A DNA stretch of 64,000 bases from Thalassovita aquimarina (GTDB lineage: Bacteria; Pseudomonadota; Alphaproteobacteria; Rhodobacterales; Rhodobacteraceae). Both the position numbers and the translations under genes were made by a program. Positions 27,054 to 36,947 of this stretch are shown here, piece by piece. The stretch is taken from NCBI RefSeq assembly GCF_018219815.1, contig NZ_JADMKU010000016.1, positions 39,493-103,492 of the forward strand, in the 5' to 3' direction. Every line of letters begins with the position of its first letter. Within the stretch, counting starts at the first letter, position 1. The notes beneath the pieces are model-generated. The model saw only the letters and a program-made list of their open reading frames with translations, was not told the DNA's origin and made no database searches.

Positions 27054-27217
27054 GATATCCGCCCTCTGCAACGATCGCACTACGGGGCAAATCCCGAAAT
27101 GGGGATTCCATCGCGTTCAGGATAAGCGATGGCGCCGGTTTGCTCCAGCCCCTTGCCCGGAGCCGGCCGGGATCGGCATGTTTCCTCCGGGTTGCGTCAA
27201 GACATCGGCGGCTCGTG

Positions 27218-28087
27218 TCAGAACCATTGGCCGGGTTCCATCAACCCCAGATCCAGCAACTGCCGCGAATGCCATTCGAACGGGGTTGAGTTGTGCCAGC
27301 GAAAATTCTGGATGTCGAACCGCGATCCGGGATTGCGTTTCAGCGCCTTGGCGGTACGGAAGGAACAGATCGCGGCGGTCAGGTTGTGGTGCCAGGGACA
27401 GGAATAGGTGTTGTATTCCTCGTCGTTGAAGGTGTGATCGTCGCGCAGCTTCAGCCCCGGTTTCGATTTGAACAGCGCGATCCGGTCAATCTTGCGGCGC
27501 TTGGGGGGGACGTGTTCCTCGAACCGCCAGCGCAGTCCGCCGAAGAAATCCAGCTGCCGTTCCTTCGGGTGGTTGTGATTGTCCGGATCGTTTCGGGCCA
27601 GCGCGTAATACCCGGACTTGTCCAGATGTGCGCTGTCCAGAGATACCGCGTTCGGGTTCTGGTCCAGATCGGCGGCATAGAGGTCGATGACATAGGTCAG
27701 CATCGCGTCCCGCCGTTCCTCGGAATGAAAAGCCAGCATTTCGCCCACGGTTCGAGTTTCGCAAAACGGGTAGAACAGGTATTCGGCGTTGAAGCAGTAA
27801 AACATCCACAGCCCCGGCGCCGCGTCGATCATCGTGTTGACCGCTGTTTGCACCGCGTTTTCGGCCAGCGGGTCATAATCGATCCGGTGCACTGTGTCGC
27901 TCAGGTCCGGGGCCAGATCGAAGTCGTCGGGCATCAAGGCCAGAGCGGTGCGGAAGCCGCTGTTGAGCTGGTGGCGGATGGTTGTGTCGATCTCGGTCTC
28001 GTCCTCGGCGAAGGTCATCGCCAGCGGGCCTTCGCGCAGCGCGTCGCGGCCACGGGACAGAAAATCCGACAGGCTGTGATACCGCAT
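27218..28087 (-). CDS. Hypothetical protein, 289 residues
   Basis: Not recognised. It is soluble, without signal peptide or membrane helix, rich in aromatic and charged residues. Notable stretches are WMFYCFNAEYLFYPFCETRTVGEML, the segment AMLTYVIDLYAADL, and a C-terminal part with NTYSCPWHHNLT and WHNSTPFEWHSRQL. The aromatic/His-rich C-terminus and the YVIDLYA segment recall C-terminal regions seen in some glycosyltransferase-2-like proteins of related bacteria, but no nucleotide-sugar DxD site could be identified with confidence. It is a single minus-strand gene divergent from miaB. Confidence 0.65.
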   Translation of the reverse strand: MRYHSLSDFLSRGRDALREGPLAMTFAEDETEIDTTIRHQLNSGFRTALALMPDDFDLAPDLSDTVHRIDYDPLAENAVQTAVNTMIDAAPGLWMFYCFNAEYLFYPFCETRTVGEMLAFHSEERRDAMLTYVIDLYAADLDQNPNAVSLDSAHLDKSGYYALARNDPDNHNHPKERQLDFFGGLRWRFEEHVPPKRRKIDRIALFKSKPGLKLRDDHTFNDEEYNTYSCPWHHNLTAAICSFRTAKALKRNPGSRFDIQNFRWHNSTPFEWHSRQLLDLGLMEPGQWF

Positions 28088-28211
28088 GCCTTAACCTTAC
28101 CTCGAACATTTGCCTGTTTCGGGGTCAAATTCGGCCAAATCGCCCTGCATTGCAAGTCGCCCCCGTTCTGGTATAGGACGGCGCCTTGAAACCGCGGACA
28201 GGATCAGCCCG

Positions 28212-29540
28212 ATGAGCGAGCCCAAGAAACTCTTTATCAAGACCTATGGCTGCCAGATGAACGTCTATGACAGCGAACGCATGGCCGAGGCGATGGGCGG
28301 GTCGGGCTATGTCGAAACCGACAGTGCCGACGATGCCGACATGATCCTGCTCAACACCTGTCATATCCGTGAAAAGGCGGCCGAGAAGGTCTATTCCGAA
28401 CTGGGCCGGTTCCGCGCGTTGAAGGACGAAAAGCCCGACCTGAAGATCGGCGTGGCGGGCTGCGTCGCGCAGGCCGAGGGCGAGGAAATCATGCGCCGCC
28501 AGCCGCTGGTCGACCTGGTCGTGGGGCCGCAGTCCTATCACCGGCTGCCCGAGATGGAGGCAAAGGCGCGGCAGGGGGAAAAGGCGCTGGATATCGATTT
28601 CCCCGAGGAAGACAAGTTCGAGAAGCTGAAGAACCGCCCCAAGGCGCGGCGCGCCCCGGCGGCGTTCCTGACGGTGCAGGAAGGCTGCGACAAGTTCTGC
28701 GCCTTCTGCGTGGTGCCCTATACGCGCGGCGCCGAGGTCAGCCGGCCGGTGGAACGGGTTTTGGGCGAGGCGCGCGACCTGGTCGAACGTGGCGTGCGCG
28801 AAATCACCCTGCTGGGCCAGAACGTCAACGCCTATCACGGGCACGGCCCCGACGGGGCCTGGTCGCTGGCAAGATTGATCTGGGCGCTGAACGATATCGA
28901 CGGGCTGGAGCGCATCCGCTTCACCACCTCGCATCCCAACGACATGGATGACGACCTGATCGCGGCGCATGGCGAATGCAAGAAACTGATGCCTTACCTG
29001 CACCTGCCGGTGCAGTCGGGCAGCGACAGGATCCTGAAGCGGATGAACCGCAGCCACACCGCCGAAAGCTACCTGAAGCTGATCGAACGCATTCGCGCGG
29101 CGCGGCCCGACATCCTGATTTCGGGCGATTTCATCGTCGGCTTCCCGGAAGAGACCGAGGAAGATTTCCAGGCCACGATGGACCTGATCCGGGCGGTCGA
29201 ATACGGTCAGGCCTTCAGCTTCAAATATTCCACCCGCCCCGGCACCCCGGCGGCAGAACGCGCCCAGGTCGACGACGCCGAGGCCAGCGACCGGCTGCAG
29301 CGGCTGCAGGCGCTGATCACCGAACAACAGCGCGCCGTGCAGGACAGCATGGTCGGGCGCGAGGTGTCGGTGCTGTTCGAGAAACCGGGCAGGCTGCCGG
29401 GTCAGATGGTCGGCAAGTCCGATTACCTGCACGCGGTCCATGTCGCCGGCGCCGCCGAGGCCGGGGTGAAGGTGGGCGATATCGCCCGTGTGCGGATCGT
29501 CGAAAGCGGGGCGAATTCGCTGGCCGGCACGCTGGTCTGA
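28212..29540 (+). CDS. miaB: tRNA-2-methylthio-N6-isopentenyladenosine synthase MiaB
   Basis: A 442-residue methylthiotransferase. The N-terminal UPF0004 domain carries Cys14 (TYGCQMN), a Cys in [10 protein letters not shown] and one in VAGCVAQ for the auxiliary cluster. The radical-SAM cluster is Cys159-x3-Cys163-x2-Cys166 ([16 protein letters not shown]). A C-terminal TRAM domain follows ([14 protein letters not shown]...). It adds the methylthio group to i6A37 of tRNAs reading UNN codons. The ATG at 28212 is the usual [17 protein letters not shown] start. It belongs to the conserved block that continues with phoH. Confidence 0.97.
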   Translation: MSEPKKLFIKTYGCQMNVYDSERMAEAMGGSGYVETDSADDADMILLNTCHIREKAAEKVYSELGRFRALKDEKPDLKIGVAGCVAQAEGEEIMRRQPLVDLVVGPQSYHRLPEMEAKARQGEKALDIDFPEEDKFEKLKNRPKARRAPAAFLTVQEGCDKFCAFCVVPYTRGAEVSRPVERVLGEARDLVERGVREITLLGQNVNAYHGHGPDGAWSLARLIWALNDIDGLERIRFTTSHPNDMDDDLIAAHGECKKLMPYLHLPVQSGSDRILKRMNRSHTAESYLKLIERIRAARPDILISGDFIVGFPEETEEDFQATMDLIRAVEYGQAFSFKYSTRPGTPAAERAQVDDAEASDRLQRLQALITEQQRAVQDSMVGREVSVLFEKPGRLPGQMVGKSDYLHAVHVAGAAEAGVKVGDIARVRIVESGANSLAGTLV

Positions 29541-29590
29541 CCGCGACCCGGCTGCGATCGGTTCCGCCGCGAACCGGGGGCGGTCGCCAT

Positions 29591-29622
29591 GGCTGAATTG
29601 GAATGGGGCTGAATTGGAATGG
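29591..29622. repeat. Perfect 16-bp tandem duplication
   Basis: GGCTGAATTGGAATGG occurs twice without a break at 29591-29606 and 29607-29622, in the spacer between miaB and the OmpA-domain gene. Confidence 0.9.
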
Positions 29623-29793
29623 ATGCCGACCATATGGCGGTATTGTTTCCAGATTCGCCCCAATATGTAGTTAATAAATCTTCACTTACATCACAAAGGT
29701 GCTACACTCCGGCCATTCATTTGCGTCGGGACCCGCATAATTAGCTGCCAAAATCGGCGGGCCCGGGGGGTAACAACACGAGGGACAGGGGCT

Positions 29794-30372
29794 GTGGCGA
29801 AAATGATTTCAAAAGCATTTCGTTCTGCTTTCGCTTGCGCCGTCGTTTCGGTCATGGGGTTCACGGGGACGGTGCAATACGCCGCTGCGCAGGATACCGG
29901 CCAGACGATCACGGGCGAAAAATATCTTCCGACCATCTGGATCGATCCGGATGGCTGCGAACACTGGGTGATGGATGACGGTGCCGAGGGCTACATGAGC
30001 CCGCATGTCAATCGCCAGGGGATCCCGGTGTGCCGCCGTGGCGACGTCTGCGGCGTGATGAACAGCGATCAGCTGTTCGCCACCGACAGCTACCGCGTCG
30101 ATGCGCGCGGCCGCAAGCGGCTGGAGGATTTCTTCCGCCAGGCGCAGGCGCGGGCTTATGTCATCGCCGGCCATACCGACAGCCGGGCTTCGGATGCCTA
30201 CAACATGCGGCTCAGCTACAACCGCGCCAACGCGGTTGCCAGCATCGCGAACGGGGTCGGCGCCAAGGTCGTCGATGTGCGCGGCTATGGCGAACGGATG
30301 CCGAAAGCGTCGAACGCGACCGCTGCGGGCATGCAGCAGAACCGCCGCGTCGAAATCATCTGTATCCGCTGA
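29794..30372 (+). CDS. OmpA-domain protein with Cys-containing WxDPxGC domain
   Basis: A 192-residue envelope protein. A signal peptide occupies about residues 1-32 (cleavage near AAAQD). Residues 49-80 form a compact block W-I-D-P-D-G-C...DDGAEGY...PVC with two Cys that could pair. An OmpA-like domain follows (VIAGHTDSRASDAYNMRLSYNRA, then NRRVEIICI). The GTG at 29794 is used because a ribosome-binding-like AGGGGC precedes it; an ATG three codons later is an alternative. The same Cys block is repeated in the next gene, 22 bases downstream, so the two very likely work together at the cell envelope. Confidence 0.82.
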   Translation: MAKMISKAFRSAFACAVVSVMGFTGTVQYAAAQDTGQTITGEKYLPTIWIDPDGCEHWVMDDGAEGYMSPHVNRQGIPVCRRGDVCGVMNSDQLFATDSYRVDARGRKRLEDFFRQAQARAYVIAGHTDSRASDAYNMRLSYNRANAVASIANGVGAKVVDVRGYGERMPKASNATAAGMQQNRRVEIICIR

Positions 30373-30393
30373 TCGGGCGAGGGAGAAACGAAC

Positions 30394-30708
30394 ATGACTT
30401 TTGGGAAAGCCATTACAGCTCTCGCATTGATCGGCGCGCTGGCTGGCTGCGAATATGGCGGCCACGGCAGTGTCGGTCCGGACAAGAGCCGCGACCGCGG
30501 CACCGACGCGAAGCATCTCAGCCAGCTGAAGGCGGGGATCTGGGTCGATCCGAACGGCTGCGATCACTGGATCATCGACGACGGCGTCGAGGGTTACCTG
30601 TCGCAGCGGCTCGACAAGTACGGCAAGCCAGTCTGTTCCGGCGCGGCGCCTCCGGGCGTGGCCACCGGACCGTTCAAGCAGGGGTCGCCGATCGCCGACC
30701 CGCTCTGA
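30394..30708 (+). CDS. Small lipoprotein with WxDPxGC domain
   Basis: A 104-residue lipoprotein with a standard lipobox (LAGC, Cys19). Residues 50-81 (W-V-D-P-N-G-C...DDGVEGY...PVC) repeat almost position for position the block of the preceding OmpA-domain protein, including both Cys, after which the chain ends in a Gly/Pro-rich tail. GGGAGAAACGAAC precedes the ATG. An OmpA-domain partner plus a lipoprotein sharing one module suggests a cell-wall/outer-membrane complex; function unknown. Confidence 0.78.
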   Translation: MTFGKAITALALIGALAGCEYGGHGSVGPDKSRDRGTDAKHLSQLKAGIWVDPNGCDHWIIDDGVEGYLSQRLDKYGKPVCSGAAPPGVATGPFKQGSPIADPL

Positions 30709-30731
30709 CGTCGCGGGCGGAAGAGATTTCA

Positions 30732-30764
30732 AAGCCGCCGGTTTCATCGCCGGCGGCTTTTTTT
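30732..30764 (+). terminator. Intrinsic terminator after the lipoprotein gene
   Basis: AAGCCGCCGG (30732-30741) pairs with CCGGCGGCTT (30750-30759), followed by a run of T to 30764. It separates the envelope-protein pair from phoH. Confidence 0.92.
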
Positions 30765-30855
30765 GTGCAGGTTTGGTGACAAACGAACGCTATATCTTGC
30801 GTGTGGCGGCCGAAGTTGGCACCATTAAGATACAGCCAGATGCAAGGAGTCGTGC

Positions 30856-31866
30856 TTGTCCGACAGCGTGTTGATCCCGCCCACCGATCCCGAAAGCCTC
30901 AGCGAAGCGGTTCTGGAATTTCCCGATAACCGTTTGCTCATAGACCTTTGCGGTGAATATGATCGCAACCTGGCGGCGATCGAACAGAAGCTCGGGGTGC
31001 ATATCCTGCGGCGCGGCAACCAGTTGTCGATTCACGGCGAAACCGGCGCGGTGGCGGAATGCGAAACCGTTTTGCGGGGGCTGTATGAACGGCTTGAAGC
31101 CGGGCGCGACGTCGAAAGCGGCGATATCGACCGCGAAATTCGCATGGGCGGGGCGGAGACCGAAACCGATATCCGCGACGGCGACCAGCTGGAGATGTTT
31201 CGCGGCGGCAAGGTGGAAATCAAGACCCGCAAGAAACTGGTGGAACCGCGCACCGAGGCGCAGAAAGCCTATGTGCAGAACCTGTTCGCTAATGAAATGG
31301 CCTTCGGCATCGGCCCGGCCGGCACCGGCAAGACCTATCTTGCCGTCGCCGTGGGCGTGTCGATGTTCATCGACGGCGCGGTCGACCGGATCATCCTCGC
31401 GCGTCCGGCGGTGGAAGCGGGCGAGAAACTGGGCTACCTGCCCGGCGACATGAAGGAAAAGGTCGACCCCTACATGCAGCCGCTCTACGACGCGCTGAAC
31501 GATTTCCTGCCGGGCAAGCAGACCGCCAAGCTGATCGAGGAAAAGCGCATCGAAATAGCACCCTTGGCCTTCATGCGCGGCCGCACCCTGTCGAATGCCT
31601 TCGTGGTGCTGGACGAGGCGCAGAACGCCACCTCGATGCAGATGAAGATGTTCCTGACCCGCCTGGGCGAAGGATCGCGCATGGTAATCACCGGCGACCG
31701 CAGCCAGGTCGACCTGCCGCGCGGCGTGTCCTCGGGGTTGCACGATGCGGAACGGCTGCTGAAACACATCCCCAAGATCAGCTTCAACTATTTCACCGCC
31801 AAGGACGTGGTCCGCCACCCCCTTGTCGCCGCGATCATCGAAGCCTATGAGGCGGAAGAAGCCTGA
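30856..31866 (+). CDS. phoH: PhoH-family ATPase (TTG start)
   Basis: A 336-residue PhoH-like protein. An N-terminal KH-like part (residues 20-85) leads to the P-loop ATPase, with Walker A GPAGTGKT at residues 153-160 and Walker B FVVLDEAQNAT. The family is linked to RNA metabolism; the conserved neighbour ybeY supports that. The start is TTG at 30856 with AAGGAG 6 bases in front, and the resulting N-terminus fits the family. Confidence 0.94.
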   Translation: MSDSVLIPPTDPESLSEAVLEFPDNRLLIDLCGEYDRNLAAIEQKLGVHILRRGNQLSIHGETGAVAECETVLRGLYERLEAGRDVESGDIDREIRMGGAETETDIRDGDQLEMFRGGKVEIKTRKKLVEPRTEAQKAYVQNLFANEMAFGIGPAGTGKTYLAVAVGVSMFIDGAVDRIILARPAVEAGEKLGYLPGDMKEKVDPYMQPLYDALNDFLPGKQTAKLIEEKRIEIAPLAFMRGRTLSNAFVVLDEAQNATSMQMKMFLTRLGEGSRMVITGDRSQVDLPRGVSSGLHDAERLLKHIPKISFNYFTAKDVVRHPLVAAIIEAYEAEEA

Positions 31867-31868
31867 TC

Positions 31869-31917
31869 CCTTTTTCTTGGGGAAAATACCCCGGGGGTGT
31901 GGGGGCTGGCCCCCACC
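31869..31917. repeat. Dispersed hairpin element, copy 1
   Basis: Just after the phoH stop, TTTTTCTTGGGGAAAATACC is followed by CCGGGGG and a perfect hairpin GTGGGGGC-TG-GCCCCCAC (31899-31906/31909-31916). The AAATACCCCGGGGG core recurs at 54700 and 57433, each time with a different hairpin after it. Confidence 0.7.
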
Positions 31918-31934
31918 GGCACGGGTGAGAACAG

Positions 31935-32453
31935 ATGCTAACCGATACGATCCTTGAGGACGACCGCTGGGACAAGGCGGAACTCGAACCGCTGGCAGAG
32001 GCGGCCGCGCGCGCCGCGCTCACCCATCTCGGCCTCGACCCGGATCGGTTCGAGATTGCCGTGCTGGGCTGCGATGATGCCCGGATTGCCGAACTCAACG
32101 CCGATTTTCGCGAAAAAACCACGGCCACCAACGTGCTGAGCTGGCCATCGGAAGAACGCGGTGCCGAAGCTGACGGCGATACGCCCAACCTGCCCGAAAC
32201 CGCACCAGCTGGGGCCCGAGAGGGGCCGCCGGAAGAGCTTGGCGATATCGCGATCGCCTTTGAAACCTGCGCGCGCGAGGCGAAGGACGCGGACAAGCCG
32301 CTGGCCGATCACGTCACCCACCTGATCGTCCATGCCACGCTGCACCTGCTGGGCTACGACCACATCCGTGACAAGGATGCCACGTTGATGGAAGGGTTGG
32401 AGACCGAAATACTTGGCAAAATGGGGCTGCCTGACCCATATATGGAAAAATAG
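31935..32453 (+). CDS. ybeY: Endoribonuclease YbeY
   Basis: A 172-residue metallo-RNase. The zinc site is HATLHLLGYDH, with His133, His137 and His143 (HxxxHxxxxxH), and the upstream conserved NVLSWP segment is present. YbeY matures 16S rRNA 3' ends and takes part in ribosome quality control. An insert of about 20 residues after NVLSWPSEE is longer than in E. coli but common in alphaproteobacteria. In a run phoH-ybeY-corC-lnt. Confidence 0.95.
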   Translation: MLTDTILEDDRWDKAELEPLAEAAARAALTHLGLDPDRFEIAVLGCDDARIAELNADFREKTTATNVLSWPSEERGAEADGDTPNLPETAPAGAREGPPEELGDIAIAFETCAREAKDADKPLADHVTHLIVHATLHLLGYDHIRDKDATLMEGLETEILGKMGLPDPYMEK

Positions 32454-32488
32454 GCGGGTGATGCACCCGTCCAGGTTGGAAAGGTAAG

Positions 32489-33379
32489 ATGGGCGACAGT
32501 ACCGACGGCTCTTCTATGGCAGCGCGAAGCGCGCAGTCATCGGACAATTTGAAAACCCCCGGTTTCTTCCGGCGTATCCTTGCGGCGCTTGGCCCCGAGG
32601 CCCCCGGCGAACGCACTTCCCCGGTCGGGGATCAACATGTCACGTCACTCGAAAGCCGCACGCCGGACCTGCAATCGCTGGGCCGGGTGCGGGTCAACGA
32701 CGTGGCCATTCCTAAGGCCGATATCGTCGCCGTTTCCGTCGACGCCACCAAATCGGAACTGGTCGAGGCGTTCCGCGAAACCGGTTTTTCGCGGTTGCCG
32801 GTCTATGACGGCACGCTCGATACGCCGCTTGGCATGGTGCACCTGAAGGATTTCGCGCTCAGCTACGGCTTCAACGGCGGATCGGACAAGGCGGTCGATC
32901 TGCGCGGGCTGCTGCGGCCGCTTCTCTTCGTGCCGCCTTCGATGTCGATCGGCGTGCTGCTGCAGAAAATGCAGAGCGAACGCCGCCACATGGCGCTGGT
33001 GATCGACGAATACGGCGGCGTCGACGGGCTGGTCACGATCGAGGACCTGATCGAGGAGGTCGTCGGCGAGATCGAGGACGAACACGACACCGACGAGGAC
33101 CGCCTGTGGGTGGCCGAAAAGCCCGGCCAGTACCTGGCGCTGGCGAAAACGCCGCTGGATGAATTCGAGGCCGAAACCGGTCTCAGGCTGACCGAGGCCG
33201 AAGAGGTCGACGAGGAAGAGATCGACACCCTGGGCGGTCTGGTCTTCATGCTGGCGGGCCGGGTGCCGGTGCGCGGCGAGGTGGTGCAGCATCCATCGGG
33301 ATTGGAATTCGAAGTCGTCGATGCCGATCCGCGCCGCATCAAGCGGCTGAGGTTGCGGCTGAAAAGCGGCGCGTCCTGA
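32489..33379 (+). CDS. CBS-domain protein of the CorC/HlyC family
   Basis: A 296-residue cytoplasmic protein with two CBS domains (about residues 70-190; [20 protein letters not shown] and [29 protein letters not shown]) and a C-terminal CorC_HlyC (transporter-associated) domain. The [13 protein letters not shown] sequence is the family hallmark. It lacks membrane segments, like CorC and unlike the longer HlyC/CorC transporters. E. coli CorC is implicated in Mg/Co efflux and lies beside ybeY and lnt, as here. AAGGTAAG precedes the ATG. Confidence 0.9.
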   Translation: MGDSTDGSSMAARSAQSSDNLKTPGFFRRILAALGPEAPGERTSPVGDQHVTSLESRTPDLQSLGRVRVNDVAIPKADIVAVSVDATKSELVEAFRETGFSRLPVYDGTLDTPLGMVHLKDFALSYGFNGGSDKAVDLRGLLRPLLFVPPSMSIGVLLQKMQSERRHMALVIDEYGGVDGLVTIEDLIEEVVGEIEDEHDTDEDRLWVAEKPGQYLALAKTPLDEFEAETGLRLTEAEEVDEEEIDTLGGLVFMLAGRVPVRGEVVQHPSGLEFEVVDADPRRIKRLRLRLKSGAS

Positions 33380-33382
33380 CCG

Positions 33383-34924
33383 GTGCCGCGTCCGGTTTCC
33401 CCGCTTTGGGCGCTGGCCCCGCATTTCGAACGCTGGCTCGCCGGGCTCGGCCCGCGTCGCCGCATGGCGGTCGCGGCGGTTTTCGGGGCGCTGGCAGCCA
33501 CCGGGCAGGCGCCGTTCGACCTGTGGCAACTGGTGCTGGTCGGCTTTGCCGGGCTTTATTCGGTTTTCCTGACGGCGGAAACATCGCGGCGGGCGGGCTG
33601 GATCGGCTGGGCCGGCGGGACGGGCTATTTCGCGCTGGCGCTGTCCTGGATCGTCGAACCATTCCTTGTCGATATCGCCCGGCATGGCTGGATGGCGCCT
33701 TTCGCGTTGGTTTTCATTGCCGCCGGTCTGGCGATCTTTTGGGGCGCGTCGCTGATGCTGGCGCATCGGCTGGGCAAGGGCGTTGCGGCGTGGATCGCGG
33801 CGCTGGCGCTGGCCGAACTTGCGCGGTCCTACCTGCTGACCGGTTTTCCCTGGGCGCTGATCGGGCATCTTTGGATTCCGACCGCGATGGCGCAATGGGC
33901 GGCGGTCGTCGGGCCGCACGGTCTGAGCCTGATCGCGCTGGCCGCCGCCGTCGCGCTGCGCCAGCTGTTCACCGCCCATCCGCTGAAGGCGGCCGTTCCG
34001 GTGCTGTTGCTTGCCGGGTTGTTCGCGGGGGGATCTTGGCTGGCGACCACCGGTCCGGCGCCGCGCGCGGCGCCGGTGGTTCGGCTGGTCCAGCCCAACG
34101 CGCCGCAGCATCAGAAATGGGACCCGGAATTCATCCCCACCTTCTTCCGCCGCACGGTCGAGGCCACCGCGGCCGCCCCGCGCCCCGACCTGATCGTGTG
34201 GCCGGAAACTTCGGTCCCGGTCTATCTTGAATACGCCGACGAAACGCTGGCTGTGATCGCGGGGGCTGCCAAGGGCGTGCCGGTGATCCTCGGGGCGCAG
34301 CGCGCTGAGGGGCAGCGGATCTACAATGCCGCCGCGGTGCTGGACGCGTCCGGCGCGGTCACCCAGGTCTATGACAAGCACCATCTCGTGCCCTTCGGTG
34401 AATACATGCCCTTCGGCGATCTGCTGGCAGGGTTCGGTATTCACGGGCTGGCGGCGAATGAAGGCGCGGGATTTTCCGCCGGTCCCGGTCCGCGGCTGTT
34501 CGATCTGGGCGCGCTTGGCACGGCCTTGCCGCTGATCTGCTACGAAGCGGTGTTCCCGCAGGACGTGGCGGGCGCGCCGGAACGGCCCGGCTTCCTGCTG
34601 CAGATCACCAATGACGCGTGGTTCGGGCGCTTTTCCGGCCCCTACCAGCACCTGGCGCAGGCGCAGCTCAGGGCGATCGAGCAGGGGCTGCCGATGGTGC
34701 GGGTCGCCAATACCGGCGTGTCGGCGGTGATCGATGCGCGTGGCAGGGTCACCGGCAGCCTGCCTTTGGGGCAGGCGGGGTGGATCGACCTGCCGCTGCC
34801 CGCCCCGGCAGCACCCACGATCTATGCGCGTATCGGCGATTTATTTGCCGCCGTCGCTATTCTGCTGCTTTTTCTTGCCGTTATTGCAGCTAAGGCGGGT
34901 GTCAGGACCCGAAAAGCCAATTGA
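33383..34924 (+). CDS. lnt: Apolipoprotein N-acyltransferase Lnt
   Basis: A 513-residue inner-membrane enzyme. N-terminal helices (about residues 25-215) are followed by a periplasmic nitrilase-like domain with the triad Glu275 (WPETSVP), Lys332 ([12 protein letters not shown]) and Cys386 (LICYEAVFP), matching Glu267, Lys335 and Cys387 of E. coli, and a final C-terminal helix. It adds the third acyl chain to lipoproteins. The start is GTG at 33383, 3 bases after the corC stop. Confidence 0.95.
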   Translation: MPRPVSPLWALAPHFERWLAGLGPRRRMAVAAVFGALAATGQAPFDLWQLVLVGFAGLYSVFLTAETSRRAGWIGWAGGTGYFALALSWIVEPFLVDIARHGWMAPFALVFIAAGLAIFWGASLMLAHRLGKGVAAWIAALALAELARSYLLTGFPWALIGHLWIPTAMAQWAAVVGPHGLSLIALAAAVALRQLFTAHPLKAAVPVLLLAGLFAGGSWLATTGPAPRAAPVVRLVQPNAPQHQKWDPEFIPTFFRRTVEATAAAPRPDLIVWPETSVPVYLEYADETLAVIAGAAKGVPVILGAQRAEGQRIYNAAAVLDASGAVTQVYDKHHLVPFGEYMPFGDLLAGFGIHGLAANEGAGFSAGPGPRLFDLGALGTALPLICYEAVFPQDVAGAPERPGFLLQITNDAWFGRFSGPYQHLAQAQLRAIEQGLPMVRVANTGVSAVIDARGRVTGSLPLGQAGWIDLPLPAPAAPTIYARIGDLFAAVAILLLFLAVIAAKAGVRTRKAN

Positions 34925-34958
34925 CCAGAGGCATTGGCGCGCGTAACCAATAGCTATC

Positions 34959-35006
34959 CCCGTCACAACGGCTACCTGGCGTGGCGGGCAGTACACCAAT
35001 GGAGCA
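34959..35006 (+). promoter_or_regulatory. SAM/SAH riboswitch before metK
   Basis: The stem CCCGTCAC (34959-34966) pairs with GTGGCGGG (34981-34988). The loop ACAACGGCTACCTGGC matches the ACAACGGCTTCCTGRC consensus of the SAM/SAH aptamer, and the 3' part CCAATGGAGCA (34996-35006) is the conserved pseudoknot strand. That strand contains GGAG, the metK ribosome-binding site, so ligand binding should hide it and lower translation when S-adenosylmethionine is plentiful. This class is known from Rhodobacterales upstream of metK. Confidence 0.92.
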
Positions 35007-35012
35007 CCTTTC

Positions 35013-36194
35013 ATGACACGACAGAACTACATTTTTACTTCCGAATCCGTTTCGGAAGGACACCCGGACAAGGTCTGCGACCGGATTTCCGACGCGGTGC
35101 TGGACGCGTTTCTGGCCGAGGAACCAGAAGCCCGCGTTGCCTGTGAAACCTTCGCGACCACCAACCGGGTCGTCATCGGCGGCGAGGTAGGTCTGTCGGA
35201 TCAATCCAAGCTGACCGAATACATGGGCAGGATCGACGGCATCGCCCGCGACTGCATCAAGGATATCGGCTACGAACAGGACAAGTTCCACTGGAAAACG
35301 GTGGAGATCACCAACCTGCTGCACGAACAGTCGGCCCATATCGCCCAGGGTGTCGATGCCGCCGACAACAAGGATGAAGGCGCCGGCGACCAAGGGATCA
35401 TGTTCGGCTACGCCACCAACGAAACCGACGCGCTGATGCCGGCGCCGATCCAGTTTTCCCACGCCATCCTGCGCCGACTGACCGAGGCGCGCAAATCCGG
35501 GGCCGAACCGACCCTGCGCCCGGATGCGAAATCGCAGATTTCGGTGCGCTATGAAAACGGCAAGCCGGTTGGCGTGTCCTCGATCGTGCTGTCGACGCAG
35601 CACGCCGAGGAGGATCAGACCAGCGATCATATCCGCGACATCGTCGAGCCTTATATCCGCGAAGTTCTGCCCGAGGGCTGGATCACCCGGGAAACCCAAT
35701 GGTGGGTGAACCCGACCGGGAAATTCGTCATCGGCGGCCCCGATGGCGATGCGGGCCTCACGGGCCGCAAAATCATCGTCGACACCTATGGCGGCGCCGC
35801 GCCGCATGGCGGCGGGGCGTTTTCCGGCAAGGACCCGACCAAGGTGGACCGTTCGGCGGCCTATGCCGCGCGCTACCTGGCCAAGAACGTGGTCGCGGCG
35901 GGGCTGGCGGAGCGCTGCACGATCCAGCTGAGCTATGCCATTGGCGTGTCGCATCCGCTGTCGATCTATGCCGACCTGCACGGCACCGGTGATATCGAGG
36001 CGGCGGCGATCGAACTGGCGATCCCGCAGGTGATGGACCTGACCCCGCGCGGCATCCGTACCCACCTGTCGCTGAACCGTCCTATCTATTCGCGTACCGC
36101 CGCCTACGGCCATTTCGGCCGCGAACCGGAGGCGGATGGCGGTTTCAGCTGGGAAAAGACAGACCTGGTCGAGGCGTTGAAAGCGGCGCTCTGA
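35013..36194 (+). CDS. metK: S-adenosylmethionine synthetase MetK
   Basis: A 393-residue enzyme with the family start [22 protein letters not shown], the [12 protein letters not shown] hexapeptide region, and [22 protein letters not shown], the phosphate-binding loop. It makes SAM from Met and ATP. Its ribosome-binding site is part of the SAM/SAH riboswitch, giving direct feedback. A very strong terminator follows. Confidence 0.98.
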   Translation: MTRQNYIFTSESVSEGHPDKVCDRISDAVLDAFLAEEPEARVACETFATTNRVVIGGEVGLSDQSKLTEYMGRIDGIARDCIKDIGYEQDKFHWKTVEITNLLHEQSAHIAQGVDAADNKDEGAGDQGIMFGYATNETDALMPAPIQFSHAILRRLTEARKSGAEPTLRPDAKSQISVRYENGKPVGVSSIVLSTQHAEEDQTSDHIRDIVEPYIREVLPEGWITRETQWWVNPTGKFVIGGPDGDAGLTGRKIIVDTYGGAAPHGGGAFSGKDPTKVDRSAAYAARYLAKNVVAAGLAERCTIQLSYAIGVSHPLSIYADLHGTGDIEAAAIELAIPQVMDLTPRGIRTHLSLNRPIYSRTAAYGHFGREPEADGGFSWEKTDLVEALKAAL

Positions 36195-36214
36195 TCGGGC
36201 GTTTTCGAGAATAG

Positions 36215-36257
36215 AAAACGGGGCGGAAAATGGTACATTTTCCGCCCCGTTTTTTTA
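36215..36257. terminator. Strong terminator after metK
   Basis: An 18-bp perfect stem (36215-36232 with 36236-36253) with a 3-base loop ends in a T-run to 36257. A-runs on the other side make it usable for the convergent doxX gene too. Confidence 0.95.
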
Positions 36258-36297
36258 TGAACTCCAGACCCTGCGCAGGGCAGGGCCTTAGTGGGGA

Positions 36298-36723
36298 TTA
36301 TTCCGCCGGCACTTTGGCTGCGGTGCCGCGATTGTCCAGCGCGTAACGGCCCGCGCCAAGCGCCACGATCATCAACATGCCGCCGGCGATGCTGATATTC
36401 TTCATGAAGCTGATGCTCTGGGCCTGCGCTTCCATCCCTTCCATCCCGAGTGACGGCAGGTAGTGGAACAGGATGCCCGACAGCAGGGTGAAGCCCGCCA
36501 GCAGGAAGGCCACGATACGGGTTTGCCAGCCCAGCAGCAGCGCGATGCCGCCGCCCAGTTCGGTCAGGATGACCAGCGGCAACAGCGAGCCGGGCACGCC
36601 CATCATTTCCATGTAGCCCTGCGTGCCGGCATAGCCGGTGATTTTCTGTACCCCCGCGATGATGAAGATCAGCGCCAGGAAAAAACGGCCCAGCGGCGCG
36701 GCATAGGTTTGGTATTGGGTCAT
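36298..36723 (-). CDS. DoxX-family membrane protein
   Basis: A 141-residue protein with four membrane helices. It opens with YAAPLGRFFLALIFIIAGVQKITGY and contains LTELGGGIALLLGW, both DoxX-family features. DoxX proteins are linked to redox or thiol stress tolerance; the exact activity is unsettled. The ATG at 36723 (AAAGGA 9 bases upstream) gives the normal family start. It is inserted in reverse between metK and trmB, which are neighbours in related genomes. Confidence 0.88.
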   Translation of the reverse strand: MTQYQTYAAPLGRFFLALIFIIAGVQKITGYAGTQGYMEMMGVPGSLLPLVILTELGGGIALLLGWQTRIVAFLLAGFTLLSGILFHYLPSLGMEGMEAQAQSISFMKNISIAGGMLMIVALGAGRYALDNRGTAAKVPAE

Positions 36724-36947
36724 CGGAAAAGGTCCTTTCAAGATCTTTGGTCCGCCCATGCCGGGCGTCATGGCCAGCATGCCTTTATGCCCTCGCGCAG
36801 AAAATTCGGACAATTTTGACAATGATTGTTCGCGTGCGCACAGTTGCGCAGTGGCGGGGCGGTTTATGCGCGCGTCCGGCGCGTGCTTTGCCATCCGGTG
36901 CAAGCAGGCAATTGTGAATCGCGCGCATCCGGGCTAAAGGGCGCGCC

